A DNA stretch of 64,000 nt from Acanthosepion pharaonis (GCA_903632075.3 CAHIKZ030005577.1:62001-126000), one strand, 5' to 3'; counted from the first letter of the stretch, positions 23,324-34,011 are shown. Numbers and translations: made by a program. The notes: generated by a model from the letters alone, not told the origin.

Positions 23324-24180
23324 CAAGGTGCGTTCAAAATGTATCTGACTTTTGCGCATAAAAAATCAGTTTTGTATATTTCACAAATTTTATTTAACCA
23401 CCTTAAAAAATATTCTCCTTGGTAGTTCACACACTTTTCTCTGCAGTTTTGCCACTGCTGGTCACACCTCTTGAATACTATGGAGATCAGCTCTCATTTT
23501 TCTCATAACTGACTCTCATGACTCAAATTGCTTCCTTTTCAGTGTGGTTTTCAGATTGGGAAGGAGCCAGAAGTCACACAGGGCCAATTCAAGAGAGTAG
23601 GGAGCTTGTTAAACAAGTAGTGTGTTGTTGTTGACCAGGAAATCTTGGATTATATGGGTGGAATGAGTGGGCGAATTTTGCTGACACTCTCCACATGTAC
23701 AAATCCTCTGTTAAAATGGAATATACTGATTCTGTGCTTATTCCAACTTTGTGAGCAATTTCCTGGATTATTACACAATATTTTTGCATGACTATTCACT
23801 GAACCTTCTCAAACATTTTCTCGTTTCAGCTTGCTCTCCACTGAGGTGTGGCAGAGTTTGAAGTGGTTGTAGCACTCCTTGATCTGAGTTTTGCCCATGG
23901 CATCATCGCCAAAGGCATACTGTACTGGATGCATTGAGCTTGATGTGATATCTCTGCTTGAAGCATCTGGTCATCTTGTGTGAAATGAAAATCCAACAAG
24001 TTTGTGCTACATATCTGTATTCCAGGTATAACAGCTGGGAACTGACCTGCCTACTAGCACAAAAGCTTTCACACATGTCTATGAAGGGTAGTTTCACCTT
24101 CCACCCAAAGGATTTTGCCAACGCAATATTAGTTTTGGTGGGAAAAAAATTAAAGTCAGATACTTTTTGAATGTACCTTT
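23324..24180 (-). mobile_element. Deleted mariner element, 857 bp, TA target site
   Basis: The terminal inverted repeats are CAAGGTGCGTTCAAAATGTA at the left and, read from the right, AAAGGTACATTCAAAAAGTA. Both are flanked by TA (23322-23323 and 24181-24182). The minus strand carries transposase pieces in order. Near 23900 is MGKTQIKECYNHFKLCHTSV. Near 23680-23790 is IIQEIAHKVGISTESVYSIL followed by TEDLYMWRVSAKF. Near 23560-23600 is a LLAPSQSENHTEK-like remnant of the domain before the last catalytic residue. Near 23380-23460 is QQWQNCREKCVNYQGEYF. The middle catalytic part is deleted and frames are broken, so it is dead. Intact relatives are about 1.3 kb. Confidence 0.88.
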
Positions 24181-24182
24181 TA

Positions 24183-24756
24183 AGAATAGTCTATTTCTAT
24201 GGATGGAAGAAAAGATTCAGTTGAAAATACTTAAAAGTTTTTTAATGATGGCAAAAATAACAAGGAAAAAGTTCTTAACCTTTTAAATTGAAAGGTTTAG
24301 TTCAATATTCCTAAATATGAGGAACACCTAAAGTAGTTTGGATGATACAGTCTATGTAGTGTTGTGTTGATAACAATCAAGATGAGGGCACTAATCTAAA
24401 CTATTCATTGTATAATGTTGACAATTCCTCAGCTCAAAAATTCCCTCATTAGTTTATATCAGTTAATTTAACATTAATTACAGTATGATAAATAGCTGAT
24501 TTATATTTTCAGGAATTCCCAACAAACTTTTGATTTTTGGGACTGAATTATTTTTACTCATTGATTTGTTATGTCATGTCAGGTATGGTATCTCAGTTTA
24601 AATATAGAAAGATTTACTACTCAAAACTCAACATCATTCTAATTCCTAATACTTAAGTTATTCCAAGATTTAATAAAAATTCATTGTTGAACAAGAAAAT
24701 GATGTGTATGTTATGACATGGAAAGATGATATTAAATGGAAAATAGAAAATATTTC
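24183..24756. other. Unassigned AT-rich stretch
   Basis: No gene or recognised repeat between the mariner and the foldback element. Confidence 0.3.
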
Positions 24757-25427
24757 AGCAAACATTGACCTTCATGCCTGCAATAAAACAGAGTGTCAAA
24801 GGGACATTTTCTCCTATGGCATTGCTTTTTTTTAACTGCCTCTTCAGCAGTGTATATAGTTTTAAAAAGCAACAATTAGAATCCTAATAAAACCTAATCA
24901 CATGAAAGTGAATTTATACATTTTCTTTGTTCTTGAGAATTGACAATAGAAATAATAAACACTATTAGGTTGTTTATTGGAACTGTTGACAAAACACCAA
25001 TTGATTTGAACTTTATAAAATAGTAAATAATAAGGATTTCATTATAGCTGGTTCACACATTTTAATAATTTAGTAAATGTGTTTAAATTAATGAGTAAAT
25101 TGTTTTTATTTCTTTATAAATTGGTAAATGATAAATATTACATTTCATTAGTTTTAATAGAATTGTATTAGCTTTTAGAATGTTGTAAATATAAAATTAT
25201 TATAAATAAACAGTCTAATAATTTAATATTTTTGTTGTCAATTCTCAAGAACAAAAAAATTGTATAAATTCACTTTATTATGTGTTTAGCTTTTTATTAC
25301 AATTCTAATTATTGCTTTTTAAAACAATAAACATTGTCAGACAGTGAAGGTAGTTAAAATAAAATTGGTTTTCATGGTGGGGAAAAATGTCCTGTTTTTT
25401 TGGGCTCTGAAGGTCCATGTTTGCCAA
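24757..25427. mobile_element. Foldback element with long inverted arms
   Basis: The left arm starts GCAAACATTGACCTTCATG and contains GTGAATTTATACATTTTCTT and TGTTCTTGAGAATTGACAA. The right arm is its reverse complement and ends GAAGGTCCATGTTTGC. Each arm is about 200-250 bp around an AT-rich centre. There is no open frame, as in non-autonomous foldback or MITE-like elements. Related copies lie at 9640-9950, 26620-26745, 32050-32165 and 45363-46455. Confidence 0.7.
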
Positions 25428-25504
25428 TATTTTAATGAAAATTTTCATTAAACAAGAAAATATGTCTATTATATACTAATAATGGCAAAAGAAAATCATG
25501 CAAA

Positions 25505-25630
25505 GTTACAAGGAAAATTATTTACATTATTCGAACTGTTGTCCTCATCTTCATTGTAATATTCACAATGTAAATAATTACAATACCCATCTCAGAAATA
25601 CAGACAGTTTTGTTATATTGAGAAGAGTCA
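25505..25630. repeat. Short 'GAGGACAACAG' repeat fragments, inverted
   Basis: ACTGTTGTCCTCATCTTCAT is the reverse of the shared tail of the GGCCGAAA repeat. It is followed by TAATTACAATACCCATCTCA in forward sense. Only the ends of two opposed copies remain. Confidence 0.5.
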
Positions 25631-25999
25631 TTGTTCTTGAAACTAGTTGCAAAAATAAAATAAAAAAATCTTTTGGTCCATTGAAGAAGCTTCAATTACT
25701 TCCTTTGGTTAAAGGAAAACAACTAAACTCATCTCAAACTAGTTTCTCTGGGAGCCTATCTAAAAGTATAAATTTTGTGATTTTTTTTCAACTAAGACTG
25801 TCTTGCACAACTGCCAACATTTGCACTAAAATTCATGCTGAAATGAATTCCTAATAAACATGAAGATCTTAAGACCAATAAGTTCTTAATTCACAGATAT
25901 TACTACACTCATATGAAAGGCATTAACATTGCAAAGTAAAGATGATTGCTTTGTGATTCATAGTATTAGTAACTTGTATATATTGTACAATTAAATTTT

Positions 26000-26294
26000 T
26001 GTTGAGATGTTGTGAGTTTCCCGCGTGTCGGTGTATGAATCAAGACAAACACAGTTGTAGAGGAAAATGCTGGTATATTCATAAAAGCAATTAACAATAG
26101 AGTGATTAGTAGAACGAAGGTTGGTTAGTACAAAACAATATCCAAAGTCTATAGTCCAACGGTATGTACCAGGTAAGCTTATCTGGACTGCTCACGCTGA
26201 CTCTCTCTCTGACGCTCTGTCACTCTCTCTCCAGAGCTGACTTATATAAGAGGGACCAGTCCATTACTAGTTAGAAGGTGGGTGCACCCCAACA
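26000..26294 (-). mobile_element. Solo LTR, 295 bp, TSD ATTTT
   Basis: On the minus strand it begins TGTTGGGGTGCACCCACCTT and ends CATCTCAACA. Exact 5-bp repeats ATTTT flank it (25995-25999, 26295-26299). The minus-strand TATA motif is CTTATATAAG (26241-26250). It is the same family as 59414-59699. No internal retrotransposon sequence remains. Confidence 0.88.
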
Positions 26295-26365
26295 ATTTTG
26301 TTACTATCCTTAGCTATTTTGTTTATTTTATTATTTAATAGAAATGTATTTGTTCCAAGATTCAG

Positions 26366-26470
26366 GCCTACGGAAAACATTGGTTCTCATTTTATTACTG
26401 AAGTTAAGAAGCATCAAGCTTAGTGCTTAGATGGGACATACTTGGGAACACTGGGTACTGTAAGCACCCT
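26366..26470 (+). repeat. 5S rRNA-like SINE head
   Basis: Landmarks in 5S order are GCCTACGG, CTGAAGTTAAGAAGCATC, TTAGATGGGACATACTTGGG and ACTGGGTACTGTAAGC. The length is about 100 bp against about 120 for a 5S gene, and the first part is degenerate. It is a retroposed 5S derivative, not a functional 5S gene. No tRNA part is clear downstream. Confidence 0.65.
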
Positions 26471-26590
26471 CCCACAACCTGAAATATATTTCAGCATTAA
26501 ATAACACAAGAGGTTGATAATCTGTAAAAAACAAATTGATCAAAAATTAGGGAGATTTCTTGACTCAAACATAATCATTCCTAATCTCAT

Positions 26591-26596
<6 letters not shown>

Positions 26597-26623
<27 letters not shown>
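26597..26623. repeat. (TA)n microsatellite
   Basis: Perfect alternating TA run. Confidence 0.9.
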
Positions 26624-26745
26624 ATCGTCACTTTTTAAAGCAATAAACATTGCCGAAGTGTGAAGATAGTTAAAATGTGGTATCCTGGGGAAAAAAGAAT
26701 GTCCTTTTGACACGCCATCATATTGCGGGCACAAAAGTCCATGTT
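26624..26745. repeat. Right arm of a foldback element
   Basis: CACTTTTTAAAGCAATAAAC through AAAGTCCATGTTTGCAA follows the right arm of 24757-25427. The left arm is missing. Confidence 0.55.
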
Positions 26746-26749
26746 TGCA

Positions 26750-26935
26750 AAAAACCTATATGCAAATACATGTAAGGGAGAAAACATTTTTGTCAAATTT
26801 ATGCATTAACATTCTCAATAAATTTTGAAAATGAAAACAACATATGGAGAAGTTGAGACATTTTCTTGTGAATTGTGTATGTTGTCAGATTCACAGAATT
26901 GAAATAGAAAATTACATGTATGTCTGAACCTATAT
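26750..26935 (+). pseudogene. Decayed C2H2 finger remnants
   Basis: TGTAAGGGAGAAAACATTTT and AGAAGTTGAGACATTTTCTT GTGAATTGTGT are recognisable linker-plus-first-cysteine stretches about one 84-bp period apart. Frames are destroyed. Confidence 0.5.
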
Positions 26936-27234
26936 AAAATGATAAAAAAGATTATAAAGAGAAAAAATGTAAAATATTTTAATGAAATAATGACAAAAAG
27001 TTTTGAAGAAAAAATCCTTGATTTCCTGGGCTCAAGAGTGAGCTAAAACACATTTATTCACAGATTAGGAAGTAGGGCATGAGGTTAAGGTCATTATTTC
27101 ATTGCAGAGATAATAGAATATTAGTTTGGTATAACTGGTTAGGAGATGACAAAATGTTTAATTATTCTAATGGCAACTGATTTCTTGAAGTGTAAAAGAA
27201 AACGCTTTCTTCCTACCAATAATAGTTGGTGTTT

Positions 27235-28480
27235 TATAAATGGAGTATGTACACCCACTCACAAAAATAAATCCATGCAAATAAATTCTTTATAAAAGGT
27301 GTTGGTACACACATATACAAAAATAAATACATATAAGCATATACTTTCTAATGGAGCAGGTATATGCACACACAAGAAATTCATATAAATAAATACTTTA
27401 TAAATGGAGCAGGTACATAAACACACACATACAAAAATAAATACATCTAAAAATATACTTTATAAATGGAGCATGTACATGCACATTCAAACAAATCCAT
27501 ATAAATAAATACTTTATAAATGGAGCAGGTATGCACAAATAGATACTTTATAAATTAATCATGTACACACATGCATAAAAATGAATCCCTATTAATATAT
27601 ACACTATAAATGAAGCAGGTACACACACATACAAAAATAAATACTGATAAATATATACTTTATAAGTAGAGCATGTACACACAGAAATAAATACTTTATA
27701 AATGGAGTTTGTACACAAACACAAAAATAAATACTTTATAAATGGAAGAGGTACACACACACACACAAATACATACTTTATAAATGGAGCATGTACATAC
27801 ACACAAATAAATACATCCTCTATAAATGGAGTATGTGTACATACAAAATAAATACATATTTTATAGAGTGAGCATGTACATACACACAAAATAAATACAT
27901 ATTTTATAGATGGAGCATGTACATGCACACAAATAAATATATATTTTATAGATGGAGTTTGTACACAAACACAAAGATAAATCCATATAAATACTTTATA
28001 AATGGAGGAGGTACACACACTCAAATACATACTTTATAAATGGAGCATGTACACACACGCAAATAAATACATCCTCTATAAATGGAGTATGTGTACATAC
28101 ACACAAAATAAATACATAGCCACAGCAGAGTTGCACAAAAACTTGGAAAGTTGAGTTAACTGAAACTGAGGTTTCCAAAAAAGGCATGGCACGTGGAATT
28201 AGAACAATCTACCTCCATGGAGTAAATAAAGGGTCCGGTTTTAAATTCTAATATATATCACCTGAAGATGGTTGGAGCATACAATGGCCAAAACATTGTA
28301 AATATGGTAATAAAGATGAGGACAACAGTCCAAACAATTTAAATAAAAATAAATACATATAAATACTTTATAAATGGATCATGTGCACACACACACACAC
28401 ACACACACACAAAATAAATAATTTATAAATGGAGCATGTACACAACACAAATACATATAAATAAATACTTTATAAATCAT
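27235..28480. repeat. Minisatellite array, about 45-55 bp units
   Basis: A unit containing ACTTTATAAATGGAGCATGT ACACACACAxAAATAAATAC repeats more than twenty times with variable spacing. It is interrupted at about 28115-28346 by a GGCCGAAA repeat copy. A perfect CA run lies at about 28386-28411. Minus-strand frames across it (repeated CVCT and FIKY words) are repeat read-through. A stray unit occurs at about 28710-28760. Confidence 0.85.
28118..28346 (+). repeat. 'GGCCGAAA' interspersed repeat inside the minisatellite
   Basis: Its order is GAGTTGCACAAAAACTTGG, GGAATTAGAACAATCTACCT, CACCTGAAGATGGTTGGAG, ATGGCCAAAACATTG and AATAAAGATGAGGACAACAG. It splits the array at about 28.11 kb. Confidence 0.65.
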
Positions 28481-28957
28481 TAACATGTTGGTGAAACCTA
28501 ATGCAGAAATTGATAACAATGATAGGATACAATAGCTTGCAGTGAATTTGTCGTTATATTATAAAAAAGGGAGGAGTAGAGTAAGTTTATTTTCAGGAAT
28601 AAAGAGTTACAAAAAATGTCAATGTAAGAGAATTAATCAACAGTGTCTTTGATAAGCTTATCTCCCCTTTGCTGTAAGTTCATGATTGTATGTTTACTTT
28701 AACATACACACAAAAATAAATACTTTATAAATGAAGAATGTACATACACATACAATGAATAAGTAAAACTTAAGCATTTCTTTTTAAACTGGTAAATGAA
28801 ACCTGAATGTGAAACGAAGTATGATAGACTTTAATTTTCTTATTTATTTCTTAATATAAACATTATGATTGGATTGCAAAAATTAACTTTTGCTTTAATA
28901 AGCAAAAAGCATGAATATTTTTTGCTGTCGATCTTAAGTTAAAAATCTTGAATGAAC

Positions 28958-29197
28958 TCGAGATAAGCAAACCCCAGGCACTTCTTGTATTTTTCTAACT
29001 AAATAATTTAGACACTCATTACACACATCTATAATATAAAATAAAAGCTTATGAAAAAGACCGTGTACACTTTGCTTATTCTTTATTTTATCTATCAGAT
29101 TTCAATCCATATTACTCAGTATTCTTGTGTCTCCAGCACCACATAACAACCAGATAATAAATAATACTCATTTTCTTACTTCCATGTTTTAACTCTT
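28958..29197 (+). repeat. Direct repeat, left copy (pairs with 30483-30721)
   Basis: It starts TCGAGATAAGCAAACCCCAG and ends CTTCCATGTTTTAACTCTT. Across 240 bp it differs from the second copy at only a handful of positions. Confidence 0.85.
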
Positions 29198-29476
29198 AAC
29201 AGACAACATTTATGTGTTGTGTTTTTTTTTTTTTTTGCTTTATTCTGCTAAATTGAAAATACAAGGAAAAATTGTGAAAATGATAAACAAACATGGAAAA
29301 TTTAGTTATGTATGATGCCATGCAGTTAATTATTAACAAAGACTTTAAAAATGCTGTTTTTTATAGTAAATAAAGTGTTAATATGAATAATGAATGCACA
29401 GAGAAATTTGGTTTGGTTTGTTTTATTTTGCAGCATATCAACCTCAATGGGTTATCTAATGCTGACAAAATTTTTA

Positions 29477-29700
29477 TTGCTAGTAATGTTTTTTCTTCAA
29501 AAATCTATTCTTGGTAATATTTTTTCTTCAAAAATGTATTGCTGGTAATATTTTTTCAAAAAAATATATAGCAGGTAATATTTTTTCTACAAAAATGTAT
29601 TGCTGGCAATATTTTTTTTTTAAAAATGTATTGCTGGTAATAATTTTTTTCCTTCAAAAATTTATTGCTGGCAATAATTTTTTACAAGGTATTTCTGGTA
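29477..29700. repeat. Tandem repeat, about 34-bp unit, about 7 copies
   Basis: The unit resembles ATTGCTGGTAATATTTTTTC followed by TTCAAAAATGT. Unit length varies through T- and A-run slippage. The open frame across it is repeat-derived. Confidence 0.8.
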
Positions 29701-29894
29701 TTAAAACCTATTTTTACACTTTCATAGTATTTTGCCTATAGCTGGGGCCCCCAACACATGCTTCCACCCCTGTTGGATATTGTTTATCGTCATACCCAGG
29801 ATGGCAGAGAAATTTGTTTTCGCTTTTATTTTAAATGAAAATATATAACAAAGTTTATATTTATCTAAATTTCTGGAATGATTTGTTATTTGCA

Positions 29895-30060
29895 TGTGGT
29901 CTAATGAATTCATCTTTATCACAATGTTTTGGCCTTTGTGTTCTCTAGCCTTCGTGTTCTCTAGCCTTCATCATGTGTATGCCGATCTGCATAACTTTCA
30001 AGGAATTTTGAATTGTACTCTTCCTTTAAAGAGATATATTGTTTTTAATTATTCTGAATT
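29895..30060 (-). repeat. Diverged 'GGCCGAAA'-type repeat with an internal short duplication
   Basis: The minus strand reads CATGATGAAGGCTAGAGAAC, then AAAGGCCAAAACATTGTGAT AAAGATGA. A 17-bp segment (GTGTTCTCTAGCCTTC on +) occurs twice in tandem at 29938-29970. Confidence 0.55.
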
Positions 30061-30482
30061 TAAGTTATTGAATTATCATATTATTTTTATGATAGAGTAT
30101 TCAATCAAAGGCAGTAATTCAAAGTATTTCCTTTTTGAACATCCATACTCAAAATAATCTAACAGTTGATAAAATAAAATAAAAATTATTATAAAAACAG
30201 TTGGTGCTTGAAAATGGTTCATAAAAAAAATAAATAAAAATTAATTATAGTATCAAAAAAAAATTATAATAAAATAAATTATAACAATTATAATTATCAT
30301 TAATTCATTCATTCTAAACCAATGAGAATTGACCCCACTTTTCTCTACACACACAAACGTGACATTCTCACTATGAGAGAAGCAGTTCACACAGGCAGGT
30401 CGTTAACACTTTCGTCAATCAAAATTTCATCTCTTTTTCCTTTTTCAGGCCATAATAGTAACATTTAGCACTCAACAAAAAT

Positions 30483-30721
30483 TCGAGATAAGCAAACCCC
30501 AGGCACTTCTTGTATTTTTCTAACTAAATAATTTGGACACTCATTACACACATCTATAATAATAAAAAAAACTTATGAAAAAGACAGTGTACACTTTGCT
30601 TATTCTTTATTTTATCTATCAGATTTCAATTCATATTACTCAGTATTCTTGTGTCTCCAGCACCACATAACAACCAGATAATAAATAATACTCATTTTCT
30701 TACTTCCATGTCTTAACTCTT
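30483..30721 (+). repeat. Direct repeat, right copy (pairs with 28958-29197)
   Basis: See the left copy. The two lie 1525 bp apart start to start. The ends are not TG...CA and no target duplication is obvious, so they are not typical LTRs. Confidence 0.85.
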
Positions 30722-30751
30722 TCTCATTTTTATGAGTATTTTTTGTTTAAA

Positions 30752-31466
30752 TGTTAAGGGGGTTTATAATTATTTACTCAGAGTTATAACTCCTATTGGG
30801 CTTGTCTATTAGCCCAATCCTACCTTCTTCGAGTAATGCACTATTCCAACTTTCATTCATAAATCTAGCACTCTGATTGGTTCATTTCTACCAATCAGGT
30901 CGCCTGCACGTGCACTTTGAAGTTTTGGCGAAAATCGTCCTGGTCCACCCCACGTGATCATGACCTCTTAAAAAGAAACCAAAGTACGTGTGACCACGCA
31001 GACGCAGACCTGGGCAGATCAGCAGCAGACCACTTTTTGATCGCTCACTCAAGCTTAAAAAATGTGACGACTACAATTCACCGTCTCGCGAATCGAGATG
31101 CCAAATCTTTCCCGTTCAGTATCCTCTACGAACTTCTTCGTCATTCAAGAATCTCAAACTATACATTCTCTTTGATAAATCAGTCAGTCCAGCAAACGCA
31201 GAGAAACGCTAATAATCTAATCCACATCACTTGCGATTATAATTTTCCCGCGCAAGCAAAACCACAACTGACTCACTCACAAACTTGACTCGAAGATTAC
31301 TCTGTGAATACAAAGAACTTCTACCCGCAAGACTTTACTTATCTAAAGTGAATTATTAACACTCACACCATTTTAAGTAAATACTACCACTTTTTACGGT
31401 TAAAGGTAGACTACTTTTGAATACCAACAAAAAAACATAATAACGACATTCTAAAAACTAATAACA
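30752..31466 (+). mobile_element. Probable solo LTR, 715 bp, direct repeat TTTAAA
   Basis: It starts TGTTAAGGGGG and ends CTAATAACA, flanked by TTTAAA at 30746-30751 and 31467-31472. Inside are inverted CCAAT-type boxes (ATTGG 30876-30880, CCAAT 30891-30895), a CACGTG E-box near 30952, a TTAAAAA near 30968 and CpG-bearing sequence. The 123-codon open frame at 30917-31288 has no recognisable domain. The six-base AT-only duplication is weaker evidence than in the other LTRs. Confidence 0.6.
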
Positions 31467-31911
31467 TTTAAAAGGCTGTAATACAAGACAAAAAAGGACA
31501 TATGAAAACTTCATATATTACGAACATACCAACACATTAACATCTAAAATGTTTTGTATATAATATTTTTATTTTGAATGAGCTGCTAAATTCTAAAAAC
31601 GATATATTTATATGAACTAAAAAACAAGGATGAAATCAAAACATTCGTTGAAAAACAAAACACTAATTAAACATAACAATTTTTTTTTAGATGTACAAAT
31701 TGATTCAAATAATGCAAATTTAAAATCTCTCTTTTATAAATAGGTTGAGCACATCTATTCCACTGAACCAAACATTTTTTAAAATTTTAGATGAGACCAC
31801 AAGCACTCAAGATTTTGCATGTGTATCTTTCTCTTCATTAGTTGAACAAAGTTTTCTTTGTGTTTAATCACAGAATGCCTGTAATTTTTACCGCATATAT
31901 TGCATTGTCGT

Positions 31912-32048
31912 AGGGCACCTTCTTATGGTGTAATGGTTAGCAAGCTTCTCTCGATAGAACAGTTATGACTGAAAAGTGAGTTCGATCCTCACTAGGTGCC
32001 CCATACTTTAGGCCTTGTGCCACATCTAGGCTATGCTTAGAAAATAAC
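31912..32048 (+). repeat. Short tRNA SINE, 137 bp, with 16-bp target duplication
   Basis: Exact repeats TATATTGCATTGTCGT flank it (31896-31911 and 32049-32064). The head (31913-32001) folds like a tRNA. The acceptor is GGGCACC with GGTGCCC, the A box is TGGTGTAATGGTTAGCA, and the T arm is GTGAG-TTCGATC-CTCAC. Two extra bases before the acceptor 3' strand and an 89-nt length argue against a working tRNA. The tail GGCCTTGTGCCACATC ...TTAGAAAATAAC recurs in the nested copy at 62535-63355. Confidence 0.85.
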
Positions 32049-32049
32049 T

Positions 32050-32165
32050 ATATTGCATTGTCGTTGGTTTGCATATTTTGATAATTTTGTAAATTTTTAA
32101 ATAAAAAAGTTTCTTTTCAAATTTGTTTCTTTATAAAATAATAAATCTTAATAAAAGGTAAATCT
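32050..32165. repeat. Foldback-element fragment
   Basis: GGTTTGCATATTTTGATAAT TTTGTAAAT and TTCAAATTTGTTTCTTTATA parallel the centre of the copies at 9.7 and 45.6 kb. The tRNA SINE is inserted at its edge. Confidence 0.4.
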
Positions 32166-32817
32166 TACTTATTATAAAACGCAGATTGTGTGTGTGTGTC
32201 TGTACGTTTATATATTGGATTGGATTTCTTACATTTTTCAACCGATTTCAACAAAACTTCACAGTAGTGCGTAAAATTACCTTGCGGTGATTCTGACAGT
32301 GCCAAAAATTGGAAATACACAATTGTTTTTGCACGAAATCAATTTGAAAACACGATTAAGAGGCACGCTGTCGCGAGAATGAAAGGGAGACAACTCATAT
32401 CGAGTTATTAGAAAACCCAGGTTGTTTGTGTGTGTTCGTTTATATATGGGATCGGATTTCCTACATTTTTCAACCGATTTCAACAAAACTTCACTTTTTT
32501 TTGGCAGGTAGTGTTTCTTATTGTCTTGCACACTTTTTTCTTTATTTTTACATTCAGAATGCTTTAAAAATTCCATTTACCAGACAATTGTTTATAATAA
32601 AATTCTATTCAATCGATAGACTCATAACAATTGAAAACAATGTTTTTGTTTGAGTTTGACCAATTCGTAAAAAAAAAAAAACTAATTAAGACATGCGTGT
32701 TCGTCAACCTTAAACAATAATCTTTGTCAATTTTATTTTTCAGTTTTTATGATGGTCGATACTTGATCTATCTCTTACTGTTACATCCCTGGGCAACGCC
32801 GGGCTCTACTGCTAGTA
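32166..32817 (+). mobile_element. Interspersed element with GCCGGGCTC terminus, copy 2
   Basis: It runs from TTATTATAAAACGCAGATTG plus a GT run to GGGCAACGCCGGGCTCTACT GCTAGT. It has the same block order as 18634-19322 (reversed) and 53114-53794. Blocks include GGATTTCCTACATTTTTCAA C and TTTCTTATTGTCTTGCACAC. No coding capacity. It ends CTAG before T, which would also fit a Helitron 3' end, but no decisive hairpin was found. Confidence 0.7.
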
Positions 32818-33385
32818 ATAAATATTGCATTGTACTTGATTCATATTGTAGATGAAAATAACTACATCCAGCTGCAAGGCCTCTTCTCAGGAGATTGGAG
32901 GTTTTTGAAAAGTATCTAACCATCTCTTAATTACTGTTGTTCCCAGGTTCACCCTGGCCTGAGGTGGTAGCACCTGTTAGGGTCCCAGCTATTGGCAAAT
33001 AGTGAATTCAAAAACAAATGACTATGAACGTATAAAAATACATTTTTATCGTAAAAATATTACAATATATTTTTATATAAAAATAATTATCAACAATACC
33101 TATTTATAAAAGAATTACCAACAATACAGTTTTGCTGTACTTGAAGCCATAAGATTGTGTTCAAGATATTTAGATTTCAGCATTAAATAACCCATAGACA
33201 TTGATATGCTACTAAACAAAATCAACCAATCTATAAAGTTTATATTTGGAAAAGTACTACAAGGCTGCCTCTAATTGTGCATGTATTAATAATCTGTAGC
33301 AAATTCCAACAAAGAGTTGCGTCCTATAGAGCAGATGGCCCAATGTACAAAGGATATAAAATAGTCTTTCTATTTAATCTAAGAG
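32818..33385. other. Unassigned stretch
   Basis: AT-rich, no gene seen. Confidence 0.3.
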
Positions 33386-33475
33386 TTCTTGTTCAGTCAC
33401 CTAAGTTAAGCAACGTCAGGCTTGGTTAGTACTTTGGTGGGAGACCACTTGAGAATATCAGTTACTCTAAACAAC
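33386..33475 (+). repeat. 5S rRNA-like SINE head
   Basis: AAGTTAAGCAACGTCAGGCT followed by TGGTTAGTACTTTGGTGGGA and GACCACTTGAGAATATCAG is the 3' two-thirds of a 5S gene in order. This is the best-preserved 5S match in the window. The 5' third is missing or diverged, so it is not a working gene. Confidence 0.75.
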
Positions 33476-33739
33476 CTACCACTCAAAATGTTTTGGCTTT
33501 AAATTATCCACAAAGAGTTGATAAGCTTTAAAAAATTAAAAGAAATGAAAATAGATGATATCGAATTTACTTATATTTCTGGTACATATTTAAATTACCC
33601 AATGTCCAAGTCAAAATCTGAGAAGAAGCTGTTTGACTCTTTCACAAATATTTTTATTATCGGAGTTTGGAACACAGACATTAATATCAGTTGAATATAC
33701 TTGTTTCACCATATTGCAAGAAATATTAAACAGATTTTT

Positions 33740-34011
33740 TATCAATAGAAATGTATTAATAATTCAAAGATAACAGAAAAAAGGTTTATTAATTTTTTTT
33801 ATTCATATAACAGACGAAGTATTTAACGCCTCAAAATGTTTAAGACAATTTTGTTGTATATATTAAAATTTACATGAGTTGCTCTTTACATATTAATGAT
33901 GTCAAACTCATTTTCAGCAGCAAAAATCACATAAATTTGTACTTTTAGGTTGGTTCTCACAGGTGCCTATTTGAAATGAGAAGTTATCAGTTTTTGATTG
34001 GTCCAAATATG
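33740..34011. repeat. Segment duplicated again at about 35090-35240
   Basis: ATCAATAGAAATGTATTAAT through AATTTTGTTGTATATATTAA recurs with few changes from 35094. Part recurs once more at 34500-34560. This is a local duplication of unknown element type. Confidence 0.5.

Noticed and set aside
27548..28187. A 160-codon secreted or membrane-like protein on the minus strand
   Set aside because: The frame consists of minisatellite units with repeating words and has no independent support.
28958..30721. A full LTR retrotransposon bounded by the 240-bp direct repeats
   Set aside because: The repeats do not start TG or end CA, there is no target duplication, and the interior has no gag, pol or primer-binding site that I can see.
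30917..31288. A 123-codon gene
   Set aside because: It lies wholly inside an LTR-like element, has no recognised domain, and its base composition explains the open frame.
31913..32001. A functional tRNA gene
   Set aside because: The acceptor and T arms pair well, but the length is 89 nt, two extra bases precede the 3' acceptor strand, the anticodon arm is not convincing, and the unit is flanked by 16-bp target repeats with a SINE tail.
33386..33475. A functional 5S rRNA gene
   Set aside because: Only the later two-thirds match and substitutions fall in the internal promoter. Other copies are joined to tRNA-like sequence, so it is SINE-derived.
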